NCBI RefSeq assembly: GCF_932526225.1
Contig: NC_064048.1
Span: 6,864,627 to 6,928,626 of the forward strand
Reading direction: 5' to 3'
Length of the DNA stretch: 64,000 nt
Source: Nematostella vectensis
Lineage: Eukaryota; Cnidaria; Anthozoa; Actiniaria; Edwardsiidae
Shown: piece by piece, positions 1 to 10,599 of the stretch
Position numbering within the stretch: position 1 is the stretch's first letter
Layout: each line of letters begins with the position of its first letter
The notes under the pieces: generated by a model
The model's database searches: none
Told to the model about the DNA's origin: nothing
The model's input: the letters and a program-made list of their open reading frames with translations, nothing else
Program-made: the position numbers and the translations under genes

Positions 1-475
1 ACTCTATTCTAAAACATTTATAACAATAATGCAATAATAACTTGACTGAGCACTTTCCTAGTATTTTTCCCTTCCCTATTACCTTTAGGATTGATATAAA
101 ACTGTTTTCCTTACAAATTTACTATTGAAAAAGCACGAGTTTGTTGTTATCTTTATATAATTTAAGTACTTTGATCTAATAAAAACCTCTTACCTTCATA
201 GAAGTATAGAACTTGTATCAAAGCTACATTCTGACCAGCTTTGCCCTTGCAAAGAAACAAATAATAAATAAAACATCATTCCAAAAATATAATGATATAG
301 TTATACATTTCAGGTGCCATATGGAAGTTTTGTCTATCACATACTGGTAATACTCCATCACCAAGGATATTTAAGTCATGCATTACATATTGGTGCACCC
401 ACCCTTTAGCATGTGGCCTGCTGTTTTATAGAAACCCTGGGTCCACACATGCTAATGCTACTCCAAAATTAAATG
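1..475. other. Non-coding left flank
   Basis: AT-rich sequence with no supportable reading frame. It ends at the 5 bp target site (CAATG) duplicated by the LTR retrotransposon insertion. Confidence 0.6.
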
Positions 476-480
476 CAATG

Positions 481-618
481 TGTTGTAGTTTTACTTCCGG
501 TTAATTAGCATATCTTTCGCACATGCGCACCCGGATGGAGTTCCTCGTGTAGTCCGCCATGTTTTGTATTGTGTTAATAAAATAGGTGAATAAAAAGCCT
601 TCAAGTCAACTTATTACA
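481..618 (+). repeat. 5' LTR
   Basis: 138 bp, TG...CA ends. It holds an AATAAA-type polyadenylation signal near its right end (TTAATAAAATAGG and GAATAAAAAG). It also has a CCGCCATGTT block at 554-563, which in reverse complement resembles the YY1 site AACATGGCGG. Promoter and poly(A) functions are expected of an LTR but are not demonstrated here. Confidence 0.95.
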
Positions 619-636
619 TGGTGTCAGAAGCAAACT
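619..636 (+). promoter_or_regulatory. Primer-binding site
   Basis: The sequence right after the 5' LTR begins TGGTGTCAGAAGC. TGG at the first position pairs with the CCA end of a tRNA, as expected for minus-strand priming. Which tRNA is used was not determined. Confidence 0.7.
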
Positions 637-706
637 GAAGGAAAATCACTCTCAAACATACCAGGTCGGTATTTTACGAGAAATCTAGCAAGTTTACACA
701 AGGAAA

Positions 707-3700
707 ATGGCCGAACTCACGGGACTCACTAGCCCTCGTATGGACTGGAATGCAACCGATCTTCAACAAGCGCTAAAAAAGTTCAAGGCAACCGTCGAAT
801 TGTACTTTTCTGGCCCGCTTAAGTCCAAATCGGAGGAAGAAAAGGTCAGTTATCTGTTGATATGGACGGGAGAAGAAGGAATTGAATTAGTTTCTACGTG
901 GTCGCTAACCTCAGACGAGAAGAAAAAGCTGTCAACTTACTGGGAGAAGTTTGAAGAATACGTCGCCCCCAAGAGCAATTTTCGCTTAGCACGATTTAAA
1001 CTACGCACTCTGAAGCAAAAGGACGATGAATCAGTGGATTCATTTATAAAGAAAGTAAGATTGCTAGCCAGCGAATGCAGGTATGATAATGTAGACGAAC
1101 ACATTATTGACGCTCTAATTTTCGGGTCTCGCCGCCCACGTGTCCAGGCTAAACTCCTCGAGTTAGACAACACTCTAACGCTCGCTAAGGCAATAAACAT
1201 AGCCAGGACTGAGGAAGCCACTTCGGCTCAGTTACAAGATATTAGAGGCACAAACACTATACCTGTACACGCAACAACCCACAAAAGCCCTTCTTCACAT
1301 CCCAAGACACACTCACGTGAAAATAAACAAATACAAACTTGTGGGAACTGTGGCACTAGCCATAATGTGACACAAAAATCCCTGTGCCCCGCAAACGGAA
1401 CAAAATGCAGCAACTGTGGGAAACCAAACCACTGGGCCAAGGTTTGCCGTTCCACCAAACCCCAAGGTCCCACCCCGAGGGGAAGAGGCAGGCGGGGAAA
1501 CTGGAACAAATCAAAGCAACAGATAAACACCCTCAGCAATGAGAATGCTAGCACTGCACCTGAGCCCCTAGATTCCCCACAGTTATATTTTCACTCTCTG
1601 ACCATTGATAGTATGTCTCGACAGATCACTCAAGCGCTCGTCAACATACAGGTTAACTCGAGTAACGGGACACTACCACTATTATGCAAGATTGACACTG
1701 GTGCTGAAGGAAATGTGATCCCATTAAGCAACTACAAGCACATCTATCCAGAGTCACTCTGCGACATAGACGGCAAGCCCCTCAGCTTAGCCCCATCAAA
1801 TACAAGGATAACAGCATATGGAGGCCATGAAGTACAACACTACGGTACCTGCAACCTCACTTTACTACATAACGGTCAGTCCAGCCCTCATGAATTTCAT
1901 GTTGTAAACACGACAGGACCTACAATCCTAGGACTACCCACATGTACTGCAATGAAGCTTGTAACCCTTAACCACAGTCTAAGCAAAGACCAGGCTGAGC
2001 CAGCCGAAATACGACCAGCTCAAGTACCCAAGGATGACCCTGAGGCAAAGGCAGCTCTACTAAGACAGTATGCTGACTGCTTCGAAGGCATCGGATGCTT
2101 CAGCGGAGAGTTCCATATCACACTTGACCCTACAGTACCCGCTGTGGTTCACCCGCCACGACGAGTCCCTGAAGCACTTCAGGAGCCTCTGCGCAAGGAG
2201 TTAGAATCCCTCGTACAGCAAGGAATCATCACCAAGGTTGATGAACCCACTGACTGGGTCAACTCGCTAGTCTGTTCCACAAAGCGGAATGGCTCCATAC
2301 GACTCTGCCTTGATCCAAAGGACCTCAACTGCGCCATCAAACGTCCACATCATCGTACACCCACTCTTGATGAAGTCTTATCAAAGCTAAGTGGATCCGA
2401 GTACTTCTCCATAGTTGACGCCCGCAGCGGTTATTGGAACATAAAGCTTGACCAGGAAAGCTCACTCTATACAACATTCAACTCTCCCCATGGAAGATTC
2501 AGATTCCTACGACTACCCTTTGGTCTGATTTGTGCTCAGGACATCTTCCAAAAGAAGGTCGATGAAACCTTTGGTGACTTACCTGGGGTGACAGGCATCA
2601 CAGACGACATAGTTGTTTACGGACGCAACCGTAAGGAGCATGACAATAACCTGAAAGCAGTAATGGAGCGTGCCCGTGAAACTGGTCTGAAATTCAATGC
2701 TGACAAATGCAAAATTGCCAGCAAGGAACTTGTCTTCTTCGGACACACCCTAAGTGCAGATGGTCTGAAACTTGACCCTACTAAGGTTGAAGCCATCAAC
2801 AACATGGATCCTTCAACGAGCCTCACAGATCTCCAAGTCTTCCTAGGTATGACGCAATACCTTAGCCGTTTCATACCCAACCTCGCTTCAACAGCAGCGG
2901 TCCTCTGGGACTTGACAAGGAAAAGTAGTCAATTCCAGTGGTGCCCAGAACACCAGAAAGCTGTAGATGATATCAAGAAGCTCATCACATCGCCAGCCTC
3001 GCTGCAGTATTTCGACAGCACCAAGCCTGTCGTAATCCAGGTGGATGCATCTCAACGTGGCCTCGGCGCGACACTCATCCAAGATAAAGGCCCTGTGGAG
3101 TACAGAAGTAAGCTACTCACTGAAACCGAGAGGAGGTACTCCAACATAGAAAGGGAAATGCTTGCAGTCGTCCATGGTCTCGAGAAATTCCACTACTACG
3201 CTTATGGACGCCACGTCCAGGTCCACACGGACCACAAGCCACTGGAGGCAATATTCAAAAAGCATCTGGCCAGCGCGCCACCCCGCATTGCCAGGATGAT
3301 GCTGCGGATACAGAAATACGACATCGACATTCGATATGTCCCAGGGAAGGACATACCCCTGGCCGACGCCCTCTCACGACTTAACCCAAGTCCCGGTGAC
3401 ACTATCGCTGGACTTGATGTCTCTATACATGAGCTACACTTGCACCTCAATGCTAGCCCTACTAGGATAACGCAGATCCAAGAGGAGACGAGGAAGGACA
3501 CAACACTTCACTCACTTCGTGCCGTCATCGCCCAAGGTTGGCCAAACAAAAGAGCCGAATGCCCTGAGTTACTACACCCATACTGGAACTATCGTGACGA
3601 ACTTACTGTCGCCGATGGATTGGTCCTGAAGGGTACCCGAATTGTAATTCCAAAGACCCTGCAACCAGATGTTCTACAGCAGCTACACTATGCACACCAG

Positions 3701-4783
3701 GGTGCGGAAAAATGCAAGCTCAGAGCCAAGGGATCAGTCTTTTGGGCGAACATCAATGCCGACATCGACAACATGGTCAAGAGTTGTGCTCCCTGTCAGC
3801 ATAATCAGTCCATGAACACTAAAGAACCGCTAATGCCTCATGATGTTCCACCAAGGCCCTGGCACACCCTAGCATCTGACTTGTTCTCCTGGAACGGTTC
3901 ACCATACTTACTACTCTCTGATTACTACAGTAAGTTCCCAATTGTGCGCAAGCTAACTAACATCCAATCATCTACTGTCATCGCTCACCTCAAAGGAATA
4001 TTTGAGGAGCATGGCATACCAGACAAACTTGTCACAGGACATGACACCCAGTTTACGTCTGCTCTATTCAAGGTTTTTAGCAGCACCTATGGATTTATTC
4101 ATACAACTACAAGCCCATACTACAAGGAGGCTAATGGCTTCATAGAGAGAAATGTGCAAACTGTCAAGGATCTCCTTCAAAAGTGCAAGGAATCAGGGCA
4201 AGACCCACATCTAGCCATGCTGTGCCTGAGAACAACCCCTTTGGGTCACACCCTGCCATCACCAGCAGAGTTGCTAAATTCCAGAATATATCAGTCTAAC
4301 CTGCCAGCTACTTCCAGGCATGCACTACTGAACAAACCTGACTATGATGCCAATGTCAAGCTGCAAGCCAGACAAGACCGACAGAAATCATATTACGACA
4401 GGACTTCCAAGTGTCTACAGCCTGTCTACCCTCAGGACGCTGTCAGAGTCTTCAACCCCCTCAACTCCAAATGGGAGCCAGGAATAGTTCGAGCCGCTGC
4501 GCCAACCCCACGCTCGCACATTGTGGACATGGCCAATGGCAGTACTCTCACCAGAAACCGCAGACACATTCGTCCCACAGGTGAAAAACTAAGCTTGAAT
4601 AATACCTCAGCTACTGATGACTACGAGCCTGTAGCAGAACCAGCACCTAACGGCGACCAACCCCCAACAGAGCCAAGGACGTCTACACCTGGTACCCCTG
4701 CGAAGTCCACACCTACCCAAAGTGGTCCACCATTACGCAGATCAACACGGACAGTGAAGCCCCCAGACAGACTGAACTTGTAG
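707..4783 (+). CDS. Ty3-type gag-pol polyprotein, 1,358 aa
   Basis: A single open frame encodes gag and pol without a frameshift. Residues 1-200 are gag-like. Cys/His knuckles follow at about 212-247, the second being a clear CX2CX4HX4C. The aspartic protease motif DTGA is at about 330. Reverse transcriptase shows LCLDPKDLN (about 532), DARSGYW (569), LPFGL (602) and the catalytic ITDD (631), an unusual first residue for the usual Y/F/V-x-DD box. RNase H has VDAS (about 778) and HTDHKPLE (839). Integrase has an HH-CC finger ending SCAPC (about 1026) and D, D and E at about 1056, 1112 and 1147, fitting DD35E. A GPY/F-like module and a proline-rich tail close the protein. The ATG lies 88 bp past the LTR. 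No inactivating lesion was seen. Confidence 0.95.
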   Translation: MAELTGLTSPRMDWNATDLQQALKKFKATVELYFSGPLKSKSEEEKVSYLLIWTGEEGIELVSTWSLTSDEKKKLSTYWEKFEEYVAPKSNFRLARFKLRTLKQKDDESVDSFIKKVRLLASECRYDNVDEHIIDALIFGSRRPRVQAKLLELDNTLTLAKAINIARTEEATSAQLQDIRGTNTIPVHATTHKSPSSHPKTHSRENKQIQTCGNCGTSHNVTQKSLCPANGTKCSNCGKPNHWAKVCRSTKPQGPTPRGRGRRGNWNKSKQQINTLSNENASTAPEPLDSPQLYFHSLTIDSMSRQITQALVNIQVNSSNGTLPLLCKIDTGAEGNVIPLSNYKHIYPESLCDIDGKPLSLAPSNTRITAYGGHEVQHYGTCNLTLLHNGQSSPHEFHVVNTTGPTILGLPTCTAMKLVTLNHSLSKDQAEPAEIRPAQVPKDDPEAKAALLRQYADCFEGIGCFSGEFHITLDPTVPAVVHPPRRVPEALQEPLRKELESLVQQGIITKVDEPTDWVNSLVCSTKRNGSIRLCLDPKDLNCAIKRPHHRTPTLDEVLSKLSGSEYFSIVDARSGYWNIKLDQESSLYTTFNSPHGRFRFLRLPFGLICAQDIFQKKVDETFGDLPGVTGITDDIVVYGRNRKEHDNNLKAVMERARETGLKFNADKCKIASKELVFFGHTLSADGLKLDPTKVEAINNMDPSTSLTDLQVFLGMTQYLSRFIPNLASTAAVLWDLTRKSSQFQWCPEHQKAVDDIKKLITSPASLQYFDSTKPVVIQVDASQRGLGATLIQDKGPVEYRSKLLTETERRYSNIEREMLAVVHGLEKFHYYAYGRHVQVHTDHKPLEAIFKKHLASAPPRIARMMLRIQKYDIDIRYVPGKDIPLADALSRLNPSPGDTIAGLDVSIHELHLHLNASPTRITQIQEETRKDTTLHSLRAVIAQGWPNKRAECPELLHPYWNYRDELTVADGLVLKGTRIVIPKTLQPDVLQQLHYAHQGAEKCKLRAKGSVFWANINADIDNMVKSCAPCQHNQSMNTKEPLMPHDVPPRPWHTLASDLFSWNGSPYLLLSDYYSKFPIVRKLTNIQSSTVIAHLKGIFEEHGIPDKLVTGHDTQFTSALFKVFSSTYGFIHTTTSPYYKEANGFIERNVQTVKDLLQKCKESGQDPHLAMLCLRTTPLGHTLPSPAELLNSRIYQSNLPATSRHALLNKPDYDANVKLQARQDRQKSYYDRTSKCLQPVYPQDAVRVFNPLNSKWEPGIVRAAAPTPRSHIVDMANGSTLTRNRRHIRPTGEKLSLNNTSATDDYEPVAEPAPNGDQPPTEPRTSTPGTPAKSTPTQSGPPLRRSTRTVKPPDRLNL

Positions 4784-4917
4784 CATTTGCTACACAAACA
4801 TTAGATATTGAGCTATGTTATTATTAGTACTGCAAAGTTCTTTGTTTTTTTTTTACACCCCTAATTGGACACTACCAGTCACATTTGTACTCATGTAATT
4901 TTTCAGCTTTTCAGCTT

Positions 4918-4928
4918 AGAGAAGGGGA
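4918..4928 (+). promoter_or_regulatory. Polypurine tract
   Basis: AGAGAAGGGGA abuts the 3' LTR, the expected position for the plus-strand primer of an LTR retrotransposon. Confidence 0.8.
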
Positions 4929-5066
4929 TGTTGTAGTTTTACTTCCGGTTAATTAGCATATCTTTCGCACATGCGCACCCGGATGGAGTTCCTCGTGTAG
5001 TCCGCCATGTTTTGTATTGTGTTAATAAAATAGGTGAATAAAAAGCCTTCAAGTCAACTTATTACA
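4929..5066 (+). repeat. 3' LTR
   Basis: Identical to the 5' LTR over all 138 bp. It is followed by the second CAATG target copy. It carries the same CCGCCATGTT block (5002-5011). Confidence 0.95.
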
Positions 5067-5071
5067 CAATG

Positions 5072-7088
5072 GAGAAGAACAAATTTACTTGGGAAACAAA
5101 TTTACTTGGAAAGCAAAATCCTTGATATTACTGAAAGCAGTGCTAAAAGAAAATGTCTTATTTCAAACCTAACATATTGGTGCAGAGGGGAAACAGCAAA
5201 TAATATCAATTGCATACAAAATAGTCAGCAGAGAGAAAAAAGGAAGAAATGGGAGTATATCTTTGATAAAAAAATAACAATAATGCAACAACACTCTCCT
5301 AACATTTCCCCTTTCCCCATTATCTTTAGGTTGATAGATAAATGTTTTCTTTACAGATTTATCATTGAGAGCAAGTATCTTGCTCTAAAAACCTATTACA
5401 CTTATACTGTTGTATAAAAGTAAGAAATCCCCTACTATATTATCTTAATATTTGCCTATTTTTATGCCTTCCAGCCTTTAGAATCAATCATGGCCCTCAG
5501 GTAGTCCTTAATTATTAGTCACTTAATTATTTTTTTTTCCAAACCATAATTTTCCACAACTATTTGAATAAAAATAAATAAACACATTAGGAAGTATGCA
5601 AGATGCAGACAATATAAAAGCAAAAACAATTTAGGTAAAAAGGGTTGCATTTTGTTTTTTTTTATTTTCGAAGAGAAAATTCTTTTGTAATTGTAAAGTT
5701 AAAGTTATGATAATGTTGAAAAAAATGTTGCTGTATCTTTGAAAAGATTAAATACACAGAATATAAAAACAAGAAAGGTCTTCTTTAGCAATATATGACA
5801 GGATGATATTTGTCAGCCTTCATTAAATATCTCAACGCAGTCAATAAAGTATAGAGAGAACGAAGAATATCAAAGGATGTGTTATGCTCAACATGTTTGA
5901 TTAGACCACGAATTCTCAAAGCAAACTCTAGAAACAAATGTATAAATCCAACAAGCTAAGTGGCATTGATACAGTAACTAGACTACTACGTATTTCTGTC
6001 GTTAAATTCTTACTTACCGTGAGGAATATACGCCTGAATTTATAGAACTTGTAAGTATTTACGTATTTACATCAAAACAAGGATATATGACTTTGATATG
6101 GCATCTTGACGTCAACCTAAAGCTGGTACGGTGTTTTAGTCTGAGCGATGGGTTATGGAACTCGTCGACACAAGCGTATGATTTTTATAGCTAAAAACAA
6201 ACATCAAGGCCCTTTCTTCTCAGGATCTTCTTACATAAATTTAGACGTGAATGAATATATAATGGTAGTGTAGATCCTCCATAGTCCTCTATAGTCCTCT
6301 TTTTAGCTGTTGCGACGGGCGGGATTCACGAGTACTAGGGTATATTTTACTATCGACTCGTACTTTAGACAAAACGGTTCCTAAATGACTTCAGTCCATT
6401 TAAATCCGCATATTTTTTATTAAATACTGCCTTTTTTTGCTGTGAACATACGAACTTTGAACTAAAAACACATAAAAGCGTAAGACCAAGTGTGGAGTGA
6501 GAGTTGCGTGGCTGGATTACTGGCTGGCTGGCTGATTTGTGACACCACAGGGTAACCGCGCGATGACCACAAAACCAAGTCGCATGGCTTACCATATTTC
6601 TATACCTATGGAGCTCCACGCGCGGCCTGCGGCCGCGCTGGCTCCGCTATAAATGGTAATCATAGTACGCGCCCGTGTACGCCCCTGGGCACCTCTTCAA
6701 AACAACTTATAACCACGACCCCACGGTACGCGGTAGGCGACCCCTTAGAGGATTAGAAGAAAAGAAAAAAAAAGTCATGCACCCACTTGTAATACCAACC
6801 CAAACGAAAACAAAAGTTTGACAAACAATTGAACCCTTTAGATCTCGAATCAACCTACGCGCTAAAAATCATGTACATATATTATTTCTTAGAATAACAA
6901 AAACGCAGAAAGACAGCTATTCAAAGAGGTAACAAACTGCATAACAAGAATGAATGTTGACGATAAGACAATAAACAACAGTGCAAATGGTATTTATTCT
7001 ATCAAAAATACCATGGAACTCAAATTTCTTCTGAATGAAGGATAAGGTGGATTCTGCGATTATATTACTTATAATCTTTATCCTTACA
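5072..7088. other. Intergenic, no gene recognised
   Basis: AT-rich to about 6.1 kb, then a CG-richer patch around 6.6-6.75 kb. Only short frames without domain features occur. No RNA gene was recognised. Confidence 0.5.
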
Positions 7089-7125
<37 letters not shown>

Positions 7126-7438
7126 AAATAGGGGTATGTAAATCCGCCGATCCGCAACATTTTCGGGGCAAATCCGTGGATCCGCAGATATTTTTAGATC
7201 CGCATGGTTTGAAAGATAAACAGTAGCATCGATTGAAATTCATTTAAAATCCAAAATTCGACCGTCAAAGCAGTCAAAATCCGAAATCCGTGCCCAAATT
7301 GTCAACAGATCCGTGATCCGCCGTATTTCGAAAATCCGCCAATCCGCTAAAGGAATCATCAAAATCCGTAATCCGTGAGCATTTCGGGTCTGAATCCGCC
7401 GATCCGCGAACCTATTCACCCCCCCCCCCCCCCCCCCC
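7089..7438. repeat. G-run / ATCCGC tandem array / C-run
   Basis: A run of 36 G (7089-7124) and a run of 20 C (7419-7438) bracket about 290 bp of degenerate tandem repeats. The core is a doubled ATCCG word such as AATCCGCCGATCCGC followed by a CATTTCG-like spacer, with a period near 30-35 bp. The homopolymer ends are complementary, so the whole could fold back. It resembles other G-run/C-run elements in this window (37.7, 48.8 and 49.5 kb). Confidence 0.8.
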
Positions 7439-8709
7439 ACTTACAAAGAATTTTACCCATAAGCAGTGATTGGTCTTAAAACTGCTATTCGCCAATTGCC
7501 ATTCGCCATCTTACACTGGTGGAAAGTCATTAAAAATACCCTCCTTACTCCCTCCCCCATAGGCGTCTTCTCGGAGTTCTTTACGAAAGGCTCCGGCCAC
7601 ATCAAGCGAATATACAAAGGGCTCTGTAATGCCTGGTGCACACATCTTCGTATGTTCACGTGTGAATGGTTTGACACTGACATAAACCCGTTATAACGCT
7701 CGTCATACTTCATACTTCTTCCTCGTCATATTATAAATTGGCACGAAAAAAGTCCGATAGTATTTCTTTGCAGAAATATGTCCGTGAAATTAGAAGATAA
7801 ACAAAAATGCAACAAAAAAAATATAACCGCAAATATCTTAAAATCTGACTTTTAGATTTTTTTAAAACTTCAAATATGTGGAGGCAAACGTCGTAAGTTT
7901 TGTGTAAGGGGTATGGTTTAAAAACAATTTTCCGCATATAGCGTGTATTTGCAAAAATCTAAATGCACATTATCCATTGTTTTGTCGCTATGGTAACATA
8001 AATGACAACAGCTCACATTTTTCCAAAAATTAAATCCTTACTTAAAAAATGGACATAATCTTTAATTCCAAGCTTTGCGCAAGCGGAAACTGTGGCCCTT
8101 TAAACATGAGCGGTAGTATATTTATTAGAAAACTGCAGGCAGCTTCCATAAAATGGTCTTCCTTTCATTGCAGGTTTCATAGCAATACAAAACTTTTCGT
8201 CAATATTTTGACCAAAGCTCCCTTGTGCGCTTAGTCGAATTTGCATTCAGTCAAGCTAGAAAGTAAGCGCTTGAGTAAAGGAAACGGGGAACAAAATCGT
8301 GAAATCCAGTATCGTAAAATCCATGTTCCACTGTGCAGGCAAACACTCGTGTGTTGTATCTGCGTGATATTCCAACTTGGATACGATAACACGAACTTAC
8401 CCTACACCCAAAGAAGCTCGAGTCAAAACAAGCTTGAGCAATTTCTATTAGGATTACTCGAATTTCCCGCTATCTCAAATGGTTGTACCTATAATAATTG
8501 GCCATTGATCCACAAATCATTTTTATCCTCGAAATAGTCACTTTATTTGGTTCTCTTATATCTTTAAAATATTTACTGTCTTTCAACATTTGTTGCGATT
8601 TCGTATTTAAAGCAACATCACCGTCTGCATTACAATTATATAATTAAATCTCTGAATAAAAGTAATTTACTAATGCAAAGGCAACAGCGAAAAGCTAAAA
8701 CTAAAACTT
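7439..8709. other. Intergenic, no gene recognised
   Basis: Several short overlapping frames on both strands, none with a recognisable domain or a start and splice context. Nothing further can be supported. Confidence 0.45.
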
Positions 8710-8922
8710 AAAGCAGCATTGTCACCAGTTTACTTCCGGTGGTCCGACGGAAACCTCAACCGTTAAAAGACAATAGAATCTATAAGAATCCACATCCTCA
8801 AAGAAACTTCCAATAGACATACTGCTTTCACAATTTTGAAATATGTTTTGCGTCTTCCGTTAAAAAATCATCGGAGATTGTTATGTAATCGACCGGAAGT
8901 AGACTGGTGACAATGCGGCTTC
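8710..8922 (+). mobile_element. MITE copy 1
   Basis: Terminal inverted repeats AAGCAGCATTGTCACCAG at the left and CTGGTGACAATGCGGCTT at the right, followed inward by CTTCCGG and CCGGAAG. The interior matches the copy at 17659-17906 closely but lacks about 36 bp of it. It is too short to encode a transposase, so it is non-autonomous. The flanks suggest a TTAA-like target, which is not certain. Confidence 0.85.
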
Positions 8923-10533
8923 AACCCAATCCCACCCCTCAAATCATATGCCCCTCCGTTTTACATTTTGTGCAGTGCTCGAGGATTGTGGGACGCGCGC
9001 TATCCTTGCGACCTTGAGAGTTTTAGGGATCAAAGCCCCGTGCAAACTGTGCTAGCAACTGCTAGCGAATTTTCGCTTGACTTACTATATGACAAAAGAA
9101 ATGTCAAAATGGAAAATGGACTTTCTGACATTTCCTTTGTCTTGTGGTCAGTCGAGCAAGAATTCGCCAGCAATGCTGGCAGGTGCTGGCGCAGTTTGCA
9201 CGGGGCTTAATCCATAAAGGATAAGAAAAAACTTCTATCTCATTAAATTGAAACTTGATGGCCTACTAGCATTGCAAACGGTGGAGAAATGTGGAATTCA
9301 ATACATCAATCTAAAAAATTAAATCGAAAACCTTTGGGAGCGCCCGCAAAGTACGCTGGATCCTCGAGCATGCAGATGTAAATATTCTCATATTTGTTAT
9401 TTTCCTAAGGCGACTGACTGAGCCGTTTGAGGCTTGTGATTCACGCATTCTTACGTTTCTTAAATATTTGTTCTGGTGGCCACAAAGGGCGCGTCACACA
9501 ATAAAAATAGGCCTCAGGACAGTCTGTTTAGACAACACGGCAGCAAGGCGGTTTATTGTGTCGATAACAATAGCCTTTTTGGTTTACGAAAAAAATCCTT
9601 CTTATTCCCTATTTATCTACATTTTTTGCACTAGTCGCCCTCTTTAAAATAGATGACGCACTCGCGACTTCTATTCTGATTATCTAAATATCACGATGGA
9701 TGGCTCGGGCGTAAGCAGTATGTGAGTCACAAGGGGAGCGTTCTAAAAGAAGATAAAAAGGCGGAAGATTAGTTTTAAAATTCAGTTTGCATGGATTTTC
9801 TTTATTCAAATGAATAATATGGCATGCCGATGGTGTGTAATATCAACTGCAATATACAATCGATTGACAAAAGGTTGTCGTCAACCGGCTTCGTGACTAC
9901 GCGGGTAGCCCGCATGAAAGCATGGTTAAAAACAGCTGAAGCGCCTAGCTGCGTAACCCGCAGTGCTTTATGGGTATCAAATAAATAAAAACAATAATAA
10001 AATAAATATAAACAAACACATGTTTAGAAAGCTTTGGAATGGTTGTTTATGTACCTCTAAACGTTCACACGGCGTTCAGAGTTCAGGATCTAGCCATATA
10101 TACGTTACCCATGAACCACTGCGAAAATGAGTCTAATATAGGAAACTTAGTAAAAGCTGTTTAGCCAAAACAACCTCGGCGCGCCACCTTAAGGTTACGG
10201 TTCACCGTCAGATTTTTTGTAATAACAAAACACTGCACATATTAAGATTTGTAATATAATTATGCATCTACCCATTGCTTTTTTTTTAATTAGTTTTTTT
10301 GCTTTTCAGTTAGGGGCCGAAATACAAAAAAATCATACAGTTGTCTTCGGCGAAAATGTTGGTACCCTTACTTCGCGCCTAGGTTAACGCAATACGTCTT
10401 ATTTCCATCAACACATGTCAAGCTTCAAAAGGGGTTCTCATTTTTTCCATATCGTATTCCATTGAAGAGTTATTGTATTTCAAAGTTGCCGCATGCAAAT
10501 TTCGGCTATTTCCGGCCTTTTGGCGAGAATAAC
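8923..10533. other. Intergenic, no gene recognised
   Basis: No frame with recognisable similarity. A short GC-rich inverted block near 9.90-9.97 kb (GCGGGTAGCCCGC and GTAACCCGC) was noted without an assignment. Confidence 0.45.
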
Positions 10534-10574
10534 TTTTGATTCTATTCTGCACCGCACTGAGGGACCACGCGAGA
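10534..10574 (+). repeat. DIRS left inverted terminal repeat
   Basis: Reads GATTCTATTCTG then CACTGAGGGACCACG. It is the reverse complement, with a few mismatches, of the right terminus at 14525-14567. Confidence 0.8.
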
Positions 10575-10599
10575 TAGAATTGCGCCTGCGCGAACTTCA

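Larger units (their letters stand above)
476..5071 (+). mobile_element. Complete Ty3-type LTR retrotransposon
   Basis: Two LTRs of 138 bp at 481-618 and 4929-5066 match base for base. Each begins TG and ends CA. CAATG flanks the element on both sides (476-480 and 5067-5071), a 5 bp target-site duplication. A TGG-starting primer-binding site follows the left LTR, and the purine tract AGAGAAGGGGA precedes the right LTR. One open gag-pol frame lies between. The domain order protease, RT, RNase H, integrase places it in the Ty3 (Metaviridae-type) group of LTR elements. Identical LTRs and an unbroken frame indicate a very recent insertion that may still be mobile. This is a genomic transposable element; no envelope-like frame was seen. 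Confidence 0.96.

Noticed and set aside
5034..5417. 127-codon plus-strand frame across the 3' LTR end
   Set aside because: It starts inside the LTR, crosses the insertion boundary and has low-complexity AT-rich content. A chance frame.
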